A stretch of DNA of 64,000 nt, from positions 2,948,501 through 3,012,500 of the forward strand of contig NW_024104620.1 in the NCBI RefSeq assembly GCF_003945595.2. The letters run 5' to 3'. The position numbers and the translations under genes were made by a program. Shown in pieces: positions 14,659-26,223 of this stretch (position 1 is the stretch's first letter; every line of letters starts with the position of its first letter). The DNA comes from Pipra filicauda. Its lineage: Eukaryota; Chordata; Aves; Passeriformes; Pipridae. The notes beneath the pieces were generated by a model. It made no database searches, was not told where the DNA came from, and saw only the letters and a program-made list of their open reading frames with translations.

Positions 14659-14680
14659 AATTAATTGTCAATTAATTGTC
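14659..14680. repeat. Tandem duplication of an 11-bp TTAATTG unit
   Basis: AATTAATTGTC occurs at 14659-14669 and again at 14670-14680, with a further TTAATTGA at 14683-14690. Each copy contains a core of the kind bound by homeodomain proteins; function is inference. Confidence 0.8.
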
Positions 14681-17600
14681 TCTTAATTGAAGCATTTGTT
14701 TCCAATTTTCAAAGATTAGCAGGGTATTAAACAAGAGAGGTCAACACAATTTAGGAGAATGTTTTAAATTTTGCATCTAGAAGCTGGGAATTGTAGCTTT
14801 CATTAAACATCACTCTGGTATAATTTGTGTCATTAAAAGTGGCAATTTCAGCCGATTACCACAGCTGTTTTCAGTTTACTTGCTTGAATGATTCCTGATT
14901 CCAGGAGTTAAGAAGTGCTGAACTCTCACTATTCTTGCTGCTGCTATGTCTGTTAAAAAATAGAATTAGTTCTATGAAGAAACATGAAAAAAGTTATTAT
15001 TGTTTTTCTGGAAAATATAACTCTTCATTAATTAAAAACAGTCATATAAAAATACCTGTTAATAAAGGAAGACGCTAAACCTTAATTAAATGGATTTTAT
15101 ACTAAGCCAGACTGTAAAAGTGAAAGGCTGATGGAGGTGGAAGCAGGACCAAGGCCCTGACTCTGCACGAGGACTGGTAAAATGGTCCCACATGCTTTAG
15201 GGTGGTGTGTGGAGGCCAGGGGTGAGCACAGGGAGCACGGAGACAGCCTGAGTTATATCAGATGTAATTACACCGGGCAGATTATAAAAACATACAGGAA
15301 CTGAGCCCTGAAGTCTGAGCGGGACCATTAGACCTGGAGCTCGGCACTGCACCAGCCATTGACTTTACCATCAGCTATTCAGGTGTGGAGCCCTGCAAGG
15401 CGGCTTTGACTGATGAATGTTGTCCAGAAAGGAGTCGATTAAGCCCATGGCAGCTCAGGACTGCCGATAGCCATCACTTTAAAGTTTTGCTTCTGTTTTA
15501 CATTCCATTAAGTAATTTAAATGCTTAGATTGAATAAGGCCTTGGTCCCTTAATGCATCTGCTTTATTAAATGGAAATACGAGCTTAGCAAGATATGTTT
15601 TTGAAAAAAACTATTGTGTTTTATTCCCTAGAAAGTTACATACTGAGGAAAAAAAGTCATGTTTTAGTTTAATTCAATCTATAACTTTATTAATCAGCGA
15701 TTCAGTAGCTTCTGGGAGAATCTTTTCTTTCACGTCTGGGATTTGATATTGTATATCTTTTTGTACTGAGTAATTTTAGATAAACTTCAGTAAATTTAGA
15801 GCTGGGAAAGCAAAATCTGTCCCCCCTAACTTGATGTTATTTTATTTAACAGACCACTACCTTCTCCCCACATTTTGGGCTGCAGACTTGGAGGGATCTT
15901 GTTTTCCCAGTAACAATGTTGTGTACGTGCACTGATACAACCATTCCTTTGACCACATTATACCCACTATCTAGTCATAGAGAAAGATCTTCCAAAGGCC
16001 AAGCTAACAGAGTTTAGGAGATCAAATATATCAGTGCTTGAGTAGATAACACTGATTACTTGAAGAATACAGCATGCTCTGTCTTATTTGATAGAGAAGG
16101 AATTAAATTTGATTTTGATGTTTGCATGCACTCAGGGGCTGTACAAAGTTGGGTGTACATTCATCTGTCACTGTGTGGGGAGACTCTATAAACTCTAAGC
16201 TTACCCAGCCCAGTCTTGTTTGCCTTTTCTCAGAAGTATAAAATCTTTAGAATAGCCACAAATATATATATATATTAGATAAGCAAGACATCAAGAAATG
16301 TAAAGTGTTTTTTGATGCTGCCCTTCAACCCTGTGGCACGATGTCTTGTGGCTCTTCTCCAAACTCTGCCAATTCCTGAGACAGCCTGCAAGTCAGCTCT
16401 GAGACAGATGGTAGGACAACTGCAGTGGAAAAAAGGACCAGGTATTTGAAGCCGCTCAGGGTTGGGAATTTCAGCTTAAACCCTGAGGAAATGAATCCAA
16501 AAGAATGGTAAGATGAGGACACATTATTTCTCTCCCTGGCTCTGCAGTTTGTCAGTAAATTGCCACTATTGTGTGTGATAAGGGTAAAGAAGAGGATGCT
16601 CAGGCAACAGCAGGATACCAGGGAGAACCGAGGTCTGAATTTCAGTAGGATCACAACTCCTACTTACAGTAATTAGCCCACTTAGTACATTCAGGGAAGA
16701 ACAAAGTGATAAAGCCTGTTACAAACCCCCAAATTCCAGGCGTTTTCTATAAACCAGGAGCGAAGATAAATCTGCTCTTTACTTGCATTTAGCGTAAACC
16801 ACAGAATCCAACAAATCTTTCCTGACTAAGCCTGTGCTTAACAGCTGGGAACCTGTTCTCACTGGGTCACACCTGCTGGCTGCAAATGATTTATTTGTGA
16901 TTTACATAAGCATGAGTGGAAAATATGGCCTGATTGCTCCTACTGAAGAGTGTTGTAGAGGTGCATACAGTAAAGATAATTTAGTAGTTCTACACCAAAG
17001 TCTTTCAAAAAAAAAAAAAAAAGGTATATTTTTAAAAGTACTTTCACAAATTCACCGGGACAAAAGCACTGAACTGGAGGATATTTATTTATTTTTAAAC
17101 AATATGCATTGTGGATGTCCTCACCAGATGCTGTGCAGAATAATCTTGCAGAAAACGAGGAATATTTAAAGGAAAATTTTAAAGGAATTGGACTATGCAG
17201 CTGAAAAATAAGCATTATTTAAACTGGAAAAGTATATATACTTTTTATTTGGTTCACCAGTCCTAACAGTCTGTGTTCATTTATATATTTATTTAACACA
17301 AAACCAATTTTATATAATATGCATCAAGGTTCAGGATAAAATTTCCATTGCAGAAAATTTGGTTAATTCAATTCTTCAATAACCTAATTACCAATGTTGT
17401 GTATTTTCCTCTAGAATTTTTTCTCCCTGAATCCTTTTATAGCTGGGAATTACATTTTTTTTAAAACACTCTCTAAATAACATTTTGGTACATTTAAGAA
17501 TTAAACTAGATTTAATCTTTAACCACAAAACCTGACATGGTCCCCAAAATATCGGGTTCACTGTCAAGATTAGTTCAGATGAGATAAACAGGCTTAACTG

Positions 17601-19393
17601 CGTGAATTTCATCGACTAATTACAAAAATTAATAGGTTTACTATGAAAAAATCTGAAGAATTGGTTTGAAACCCATGTACTAAAACTACAGAGTTGTCTA
17701 TGGCAAGCCACTGAAGGCAGCAAACAATACGAATTTCACGTTTTCTATTTTTTTTTTAACTTTTATATCATTTTAATGTGGTCTGGTACATTGAAATGCT
17801 GTTGAGTCACTACACAGCCCAGGAAAGCTCCGAATAACTACTCTCACAAGCCTTCACTAACTATGCATTCTTGCAAGCATATCCTTGCCCAAATTACTCT
17901 TATATTTTCCTCAATTTGATATCAGCAATTTTCATCTTATTAATGGAGTTTTAGCCTGAACATAGCTTCTAACAAAGGCAATTCCTGCAGGTACCCTAAA
18001 TGCTCTAAATGTTTTAAAATATCATTGTTTTCCTTTATAACTATCAGGCAAGGTTATTAATAAAGTCCTTGTGGACTTTGATTAATGAATCTCCACCACT
18101 CATTCCCTTACGTCAAGCAAATTTCTGAAGCCTAAATTTTTCTTCTTGCATTTCTGTAATACTTAATCTTTCATAAAATCAATGCATAGCACTGCTAGTT
18201 TAATGTTGCTTCTTCCCAATATGGCAAACTGTTCAACAAGACACAGAGCCACATGGGGTGCATTTACTTTAAATGTTTAGGACCTCATTTCATTTCTTGG
18301 TAAATTGAACACAAAAAAATTTGTGAGTTTTACCCTGGCTGATATTAAATAGGTGTCTTGTTCCTGCTGTGAGTAAAACCCTTGCAGAAGAGAAAAATGT
18401 GGGGTGTGTGATGTGCTGCCACAGTGTAAAAATTGTCTGGCTTGTGCTACAAATGGCTTTATCTGTTTCAAAGCCACTGAAGAGAGAAATCATTTTAAAT
18501 TATTGTGGAGTAATGTTCTAGCATATAAAATCAGAAAATGTCAGCTACCGACCACTGAATGTAACAGGTGACTCGCTCTTGAGACATCTGTCAGTAATAC
18601 TGGGAGGAAATGCTGGGTTGTCAGAAAGGGCTTCAGCCTGAGTGACATAATACTGGCGGCCTCATGCTGACAAGCCTGAAATGCCCTTGAAATTTATAAA
18701 TATTATCAGTGGCAAATTCCTATTAAAAAAATTGTTACACTTGGAGGCATTCTATGAGAAATCTCATCTTGAAAAAGAAATCGATATTCATCACAGAAAT
18801 AAAAGTAGTTCTCGAGTTGCTGAAAATAATCCTAATTTAATTGCCTTGGATACATGCAAAAAACTTCAAATCCTTATTAGTGTTAATATTCTCAAACACA
18901 TAGAGTCAGTCCATCTCATCACAGGCACTTTGCAAGGAGGGTCTTCATGATTTGAAATCAGTCATGAGCCTGATCAAAGCAGGACAAAGAAATAAAAAAT
19001 AACCAAAGGGGATCATTAAAATGGGATGAACAGCTATACACATAGAGATTAGCAGATCAACTGGCTTCATTTAATAAAAAAAAAGAAAGTAAAGTGTTTT
19101 TGAGATATTTTCATTTATTTTAGTACCTCAGCTCCATATATGTTCCTTAAGCATATGTTGCATACAAAATAACTCCATTGGCAAAGCAGTATTTTAATGG
19201 TGAAGGTAAACACTTCAGAATTAAGAAATGCTAACTGTGTAATTCTCTGTAATTTTTTTTTTGTCCTTTTGCATACCTGTCCTATAGTAGCTCCCCTGGG
19301 TGTTGCTGTGGGGCAGCAGCAGTGGTCAGAGTGTTTGAATTTCAAATTTGAAACTTTTCCTTTATTCCAACGTCTCAAGTGTTGGTGATAATT

Positions 19394-19428
19394 GTTCTTT
19401 AGAAGAAGTTCTTTAGAAGTTCTTTAGA
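19394..19428. repeat. Three short direct repeats of GTTCTTTAGA
   Basis: Exact ten-base copies start at 19394, 19408 and 19419. This is probably local slippage. Confidence 0.8.
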
Positions 19429-19684
19429 CCCTTAGGTCTGATTTTTCAGCTGTCTGTGTTTGTGTTCCTCCTGTTCAGGATATGCTCAGCCTGGGAAGGA
19501 GGTGGTGATGTGATGCTGAGATCTACAGCTCTTCTGTGAATGCTCAGGTTCTGCTCTGTGAAGAACATTAACCTAGACAAAGTTACCAGGGGTTTTATCT
19601 TTTTTACCACAGTTTCTTGAAGAGCTGTACACCCAGTAAAGCTGCTGTGAGCCAGCTGCTCTTCTCACTGGGTGTGTTAGAACC

Positions 19685-19926
19685 ATAGAATCACAGAATT
19701 CTTTAGGTTGGAAAAGACCTCTAAGATTGTAAAGTCCAACCATTAACCCAGCACTGCCAAGGTCACCATAAACCATGTTCCCAAGTGCCATATCCACACA
19801 TCTATTAAATCCTTTCAAGGAAGGGGACTCCACCACTGTCCTGGGCAGCTTTTTCCAGTGCTTGAAAACCCTTTCGGTGAAGAAATTTTTCCTAATATCC
19901 ACTCTAAACCTCCCCTGGTGCAGCTT
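19685..19926 (-). mobile_element. CR1 LINE, 5'-truncated 3' fragment, antisense
   Basis: The element reads on the minus strand. Its 3' end is at 19685, where ATAGAATCACAGAATTC is followed by AGGTTGGAAAAGACCTCTAA. The body carries the CR1 motifs CATATCCACACATCT, GACTCCACCACTG, TTTCCAGTGCTTG and ACCTCCCCTGGTGCA. About 240 bases remain, without any coding domain. Open frames across it (minus 19573-19902) are remnants or chance. Confidence 0.93.
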
Positions 19927-22047
19927 AGGGTTTAGATGGATATGTTTAGAAGCATATGAGATTTAGATTGAAGTTGTTTTATAATTCCTCACATCAGCTC
20001 ATCTTGGAAAGGGAGGAGTGTTACTGCTGGTTTAAGAAAGGGAGCAGAAGCTTGTGAGATGTCAGCTCACAGCACTTTAAATCCTCGTGACACTCTGATG
20101 GAGCAGTGCTGTCACTGTGACTTGTAGATGTGATTCAGCTGTAGGCTATGTTATATGTGGTGGCCAGGAACAAGGAAAACATGCTCAACATAACATGTAC
20201 TGTATATAAATTATTATTTTTCAGAGAAAAAGGTGCTATTGGGAGGATCCAACCACTTCCCAATGGAGTTCTGACGTTATGATGGGGTTTTCAACAAAGA
20301 TTTCAAAAATATATGTTTGTGACGTTTTATTTAATTAATTAGAAACCGTAATTAAGAGTGTAACAGCAATAAAAGAACTGCATTGTAAAATAATTCACCA
20401 TCAGGAAATACCAGCTATGAAATAAAGACCACATTAACAGTACAGATTCTGCCCTGTGTCCTACGTTGTACCACTCAGATTACATAGAAGGCTCTAATTT
20501 AAATGTATGGATATTGTGTTTCTTTAGTCTCATTATAAAGTTTAAGAGAAAATACTGTCAAATTCTTTTGGGTAGAGCCAGAGAAGGTCAAACCTGAGAA
20601 ATGGATTCCTTTGTAGCTCTTGTGCTTGATCTCAAATTATGCTGAAGGAAGCACCTCTGTTTCCTCTGTTAAGAAGTAAAGGCCCACGTTTCCATCACAG
20701 ACTCACCCCTGTGCTACAGCACCAACTTCATTTTTTAAGTCCACAGCCAGAGAAGGTAACAGGGAAGAGGAGGTGTGAGATTTTTAGTCAAAATCCTTTT
20801 TATCTCTACTGAGTGCCAGGCAAAGCAATTTTTTGGAAAGATCCAGAGACTCTGAGAGGAGTGTGGTTGTTAGACATGTTCAGTAGCTGCTTTTGAAACC
20901 CTACAAAAAGTTTCCACCGAGAAGAGAGTGAGTCTCTCAGGCTCACCATCCAAACTGAGGAGAAGTGGAGGTGGGAGGAGAGTTACAGTAAGTGTAGTAA
21001 AGCTGTGGCACGTGTATGAGCCCTTCCTTTTTCAGTTATCCACCCTAGAAATGTCTGTGGGAAGGCTGCATCTGAATATGTGCATCTCTTTGGTTATGAA
21101 TAACAATGACCTGGGTGAGCATGAATTTCAGCAATTCTCTTAGAAACCAGGGGCACAGCTGAGAATGAAGGATCTGACAGCAGCATCTTTTGAATACTAC
21201 TTTGCCAATGAATTTCTAAGACAAAAAAAGAAGAGCTTCTGGCCTTTGGAGAATCCAATTAACAAACACAGGATCTTTTAAGGTCATGTTAAAGCTCGAT
21301 TCTATGGGATGGTCTTAATATACATCCATGAATATACTACATATAAATTATGTTTAATGCTTTGGAAAATAACAATATCGTCCTGTCAGCAAAGGGTTTT
21401 TAAATACAGAACAGCAAAGGTTTACAACCTCACAGCCTTATTTAACAAATTTAAAAAAATGAATCCTAAAATATTTGAAAGTATTTAAAGATAAAATAAA
21501 CTGTTTCTCCCTGCAGTAAATAATGAGGCATTTTCCTTGAGGCTGCCTGGCAGCTGGTACTATTGTTTTCTATTTTTTTGGTTAATGTTAAGTCCAGTGA
21601 GTTCCCTTGTGTCAGTAAGATGGAGAGCAGGGAAACGTGGCTAGAGGCTCCATCCCACAATCTGTGTTATCCCTTGCCCAGCTGTCTGGTGCTTTGGAAT
21701 GCTTTCTGCCTGTTTCGGGTGATTAAACGCAGATTTCTGGGTGCCAGTCAACGTTCACTTAATTTCACGCACAGAGAGCAATATAAAACACAGAAAATGC
21801 TTCAAGAAACAACAGAGGACTGACATGCAGAAGTAGCATTAAATATTTTGGATGTTTGAACCTTGTCTCCTGCAAGTTTGGCAGACCAAGAGTCTCAGAA
21901 TATGTTTGGTGAGACTCAACCCGTTTCACTGGCCCTGTGAATTTAGAAATCTGAGTTGTTTTCTCTGAGCTCAGTGAATCCCAGTGGTGAGCTGGAGCTG
22001 TGGGTTGTCCTCTGCATCATGGTTTTGCATGGTTTTGAGGGTATGGT
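19927..22047. other. Noncoding DNA upstream of KYNU, third segment
   Basis: Unique AT-rich sequence. No exon, RNA gene or repeat family was recognised. Confidence 0.75.
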
Positions 22048-22146
22048 TTGGTGGTTTAGTGGTGAACATGGTGATGGTGCTGGGTTGATGGTTGGACTCG
22101 ATGATCTTAAAGGTATTTTCCAACCTCAACGATTCTATGATTCTAT
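22048..22146 (+). mobile_element. CR1 LINE 3'-end fragment, sense
   Basis: About 100 bases end in GACTCGATGATCTTAAAGG, TTTTCCAACCTCAACG and two ATTCTATG-type units, the diagnostic CR1 tail. The left boundary is approximate, near GGTTTAGTGGTGAACATGG. Confidence 0.9.
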
Positions 22147-25100
22147 TTCTTCTCTGCCTCCTGTCAGCAGCTGATGAAATTTCTTGGATGCTGGACCTAC
22201 TCAGTGTTTTTATTTCTTTTTCTATCATTGTATCACGACAGAAATCCTCAGTCTCCTTGTGTGAGGTATTTGATACTCACTAACAAAGAACTTTGGGCTT
22301 CTCTAAGAGTCCTTGGTGTCTTTATCTGTGCTGTTGTGTCCTGTCTTGCCTCAAAGCCTTTGATAACTTAGTTTGAAGTCTTTGGGCTGGGAAGCATCAC
22401 TCCTGTGAACCCCAGTGACTGTGGTATTAATAAAGTAGAACTGACCTGGTCCTGCAATTTGAAAGAAGTTTTTATGTATAAAAAGTGATATAAAAAGTTA
22501 CTGTGGTCTGTATCTCACTTTTCTCCCACTTGTTGGATGTTTTCTGTTGTATCCTGATAATGCCAGAGTAGCCTCTATACTCCTCATTTTATACTTTTGT
22601 AACTAATGTCTTTTGTTCAATAAAATCACTTCAGCAGAATATGTTACTTCTGAGAAAAATTAAATAACATTTTTGATGCATCTTGAAAAAACTCTCAGCA
22701 TGTGTCTCTGTTAAATCTATTTCATTTACCTCTTCAATAACAAACCTAAAAGAACCGTGTGAGTAAACTATGTTGCAGATATATTCCTATTGTTCCTGCA
22801 GGGTAGGTGATTGTAATCTTTTATGGTAAATTCAAAAAAAATGAACTGCTTCAATAAATTTTGTGTTTTACAATGAACACACTCAACATGTTAATCTTTT
22901 ATATGGTCATTGTCTAGAAGAAATATCCATAGTGGATAGTTAAGACACCCCTGCAAGGCGCTAGAGCAATGTACTTTCTATTTCAAATTAGGGTAGTCAA
23001 GCAGTTTTATTCTTTAAGGCTGCTGTAAAACCTAAAAAAAAAAAAAAAAATAAAAATCTAAATGAAAGGTATTAAATGGTGAAGTTACATAAAGGTGTGT
23101 TTCATTAAAATCTTACTGGAAGGTGATTCTGTTTTTTAACTCTTGCTGTATTTCTGAAGGTATAGTATAAAGCTAAGGAATCTATACGGGCACTGAACAA
23201 GCCTTGCACATTTATTGCTTAATTGCAGATAATTGGCCTGGCCACAGAAGTGTAGGCCCTGCCATTCCAAGATCATGACATATAAAGGTTAAGTATCACT
23301 TCCAGGAAAATCTTCTCAGGAAATTTAAAAGTTGCAATGCAGTTTGGTAAGATATCTAATTTTCTTGCTGACTGTGATTTTTCTGGTTTTTAATTTCAGG
23401 TTAATACAGCATTCAAATTTATTTATAACATGTGTGCCCTGACCAAAAATGATTAAAGCACTTAATGTTACTTTAATAACTGCATACATTTGGGGCATTT
23501 TTTAAAAATGGCTACAGAAATGTTAAAGTTATCTCACTATAGGATAATTACTTGAAATGGAGTAGGACAACAAGGATATTCTCCTATGAAACAGAAACAC
23601 TAGGAAAAAATATTTCTGTCTGCAAATTAATCTGATTATTGGACAAAGCAAATTGTGAAATAACTGCCATTCAAGATCACTGTACTAAGAAATTAATAAA
23701 TATTTATTTAACATAGCCACTTCTAAACTATAAACCATAATTTAATGGCAATACTGGCATGATATAATTTATTTTGAGGGCTGCTGTAATAAACACTGTG
23801 AGTTAACTCTCAGCTGGGGCTGGATTGAGTTTGATTCCTGCATAGGTAAAACTGTATCAAAAACCAAACATTTCATCTTACAGTTGTAGGTTTGCCAGGG
23901 GGACACATTGGATTTTCTACTGCTCCACGTGTCACCTAGAAATGAAACATATTAGCTTGTATCACAGTTCTATTAGAAAACAAGATTTTTAGGTATTTAT
24001 GACTAAGCTGTAAAGCTTGTTTCTGAGTGAAATGCAGAGAATTTCATCTTCTCTAACAAGTTTGTCTCTCCCATTTTCAGACAGAACCAATTTGTTTTAT
24101 TATATTGTGTGGTTTTGCACTGCAGTTAACAGGTACAAACACACCATGAAAGATTGCATGGGGCTTTGTGTAATATGGACATCTATGTTTCCTCAGATGA
24201 GGATAAATCAGACTGCAAGTTTGCAACTGGTCTGAAAGGTCCAAGTTAGCACTGAGTATATCATTCCTTCATCCTTTTTCTATCTGTGCAAGCATCCAGA
24301 TACCTCCCACATAAGCCATCAGTCCTACTTTTGAGTGACCTTAAAGTGAGCTGGGTAATAATCTGAAAATTAATGTAGATTAAAGAAAAAAACAGGAAGA
24401 ATTTAGTTTCTAAACTTGATTATTGGTACTGGCACAAGAAAGGTGCTGGAAGTATGTGGCCAAGACAAGAGAGGATCTTAAAGCTTCGTAAAACCGTGTG
24501 CTCAATTTTATTTCTTTTCCATAGCAAGGCCAAAAATTTAATTTCAAGGGAAACGGGGAAGGATTTGCTCCAGTTCATCTTCAGTTTTCATCATGTTACA
24601 AGCTGCCAGACATCATTTATAGCCACGTGAATAATTAGGAAATGTTCTTATGCAGGTGTATGTGTTCTCTGCTAATCACATTTGTCCTTCTACAGTCAAG
24701 AGAAACAGTGGATTAGAAAATGTGATTTTGACAGCACACTGTTAATTACTCCAGCATCTGATACCAGAAAAAAACAACCCTTTGCTTATTACTGACATGG
24801 TATTAAAACACCAATTTAAAAAAAAAAAAAAGACTTCCATCTTTTTGCACATATATGTTACTGTTGTCATCATGACTACTCTCCCAGAATTCTTTCATTT
24901 CCTTACTTAGTACTAGGATTCTAATTCAGGACTCATTTTCCCACGTACCCCGTGATGCAAGTGGTTTGTGGATGGTGTCACTGCTGATTCCTGAGGGGCA
25001 ACCTGCTCCTCTGCAGGGCAATGTCTCCTGCAGGAGCAGGAAACCTGGTTTTGTACCTCTGCTGTGCTCTGTGATGAGCAGCCACTTCACCCCCAGCACA

Positions 25101-25187
25101 ATCATGAACGGTGTCACTGCAGCTCTCAGTAGTGTCTGACTGATTTCATAAGCAGTGCTTGCTGTGGCACTGAGGTTTTTTAGCTGA

Positions 25188-25223
25188 ATATATATATACA
25201 TATATATATATATTTTTTTTTTT
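25188..25223. repeat. TA dinucleotide repeat followed by poly-T
   Basis: Interrupted TA units run directly into about eleven Ts. Confidence 0.85.
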
Positions 25224-25730
25224 GCCCATAAAAATAACCTTCTTGAGGAGGCAGGGTACTACTCCAGCAGAGAAATCCCCAAGACTTATACTTGGAAGAC
25301 ATGTAAGAGGTGTTATTGGTGGTATTTATAGATCTTTTGCACTAGAAGAACTGCAGAAAAAGCCTGTGGTGAAGATGAGAGCTTGGCTGGGAGGCCTGGC
25401 CCTTACCTGGTGGATGCTGAATCTTATCTATGCTCTGAGAGGCTTGAAAATAGTAATACTTATGTGTGATACAGAACAAAATTATATTGGCTAATAAGAG
25501 TTCGGGATAACCTGCAGTGAGGTGTTTTTCTGATCACTTCTGAGACATCAAAATTATGGTGCTGCTTTTAGCAAAACTGTAATAAACTCTGTTTTCAGGC
25601 TTTTGTAATGGAGTGTAGAGGAATATCTGAGGACATTTTTTTATTAAGCCTACTGTAGAAATACATTGTCATGTATGCAACCAATTTTCAAGTAGTTTTA
25701 CTGGTTTATTTTGTTGTTTTGGTGGTTGCT

Positions 25731-25812
25731 TTGTTTTGTTTGTTTTTATTGGGGTTTGTTTGTTTTGTTTTTGTTTTTGTCTTTGTGTGGGTTTTGTTTT
25801 TGTTTTTTTTAA
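25731..25812. repeat. G/T-rich low-complexity tract
   Basis: Degenerate TTTTG units account for the Phe/Val/Leu-rich open frame that crosses here. Confidence 0.85.
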
Positions 25813-26110
25813 TGGGAAATTCATTGAGAATTGCACCAGGCAGGTATTTTATTTTCAAAGGTAGGTTAATAGATTTACCAGACTGGAGCAATTTGAAATG
25901 CTGACAGAGCTCCAGCACCTGTATTAATGCAATCATTACCTCTTTATCTTTTACTTTTTGGCAAAGCTCAAGGTGGTCGTGGGGAGATACTGGGATCCTT
26001 TTACATAAGGCTCTGAATTTTTATAATGAAAAGACGCAGCACCCTGCTGCAAAAAGTTTATCTTAAACCTAGTTTTGCAACTGATTATGATTATGATATT
26101 TAAAAGACAT

Positions 26111-26223
26111 ATAGATGTGGCTCTTGAGGACATGGTTTAGTGGTGGACTTGGCAGTGCTGGGTTAACTGTTGGACTCAATGATCTTAAAGGTCTTTTTCA
26201 ACCTAAATGATTCAGTGATTCTG
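26111..26223 (+). mobile_element. CR1 LINE 3'-end fragment, sense
   Basis: About 113 bases carry GACATGGTTTAGTGGTGGAC, GGCAGTGCTGGGTTAA, GACTCAATGATCTTAAAGG and a decayed tail of ATTCAGTG and ATTCTG. It resembles the copy at 22048-22146, so the two probably belong to the same or a close CR1 subfamily. Confidence 0.9.

Larger units (their letters stand above)
13931..19684. other. Noncoding DNA upstream of KYNU, second segment
   Basis: This AT-rich segment has no supportable exon or RNA gene. It contains a tandem 11-bp duplication with TTAATTG motifs at 14659-14680, a TA repeat at 16261-16276, a poly-A at 17007-17022 and a three-fold GTTCTTTAGA repeat at 19394-19428. The part around 15300-15480 is less AT-rich and has several CpGs but no identifiable exon. 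Confidence 0.75.
22147..26110. other. Noncoding DNA upstream of KYNU, fourth segment
   Basis: AT-rich sequence with poly-A runs at 23034-23050 and 24817-24831, a TA repeat flowing into poly-T at 25188-25223, and a G/T-rich tract at 25731-25812 whose T-rich strand produces a spurious hydrophobic frame. No gene is supportable. Confidence 0.75.

Noticed and set aside
19573..19902. 109-codon minus-strand frame
   Set aside because: It is the antisense CR1 element; the frame lies in the 3' part of the repeat and lacks a reverse transcriptase core.
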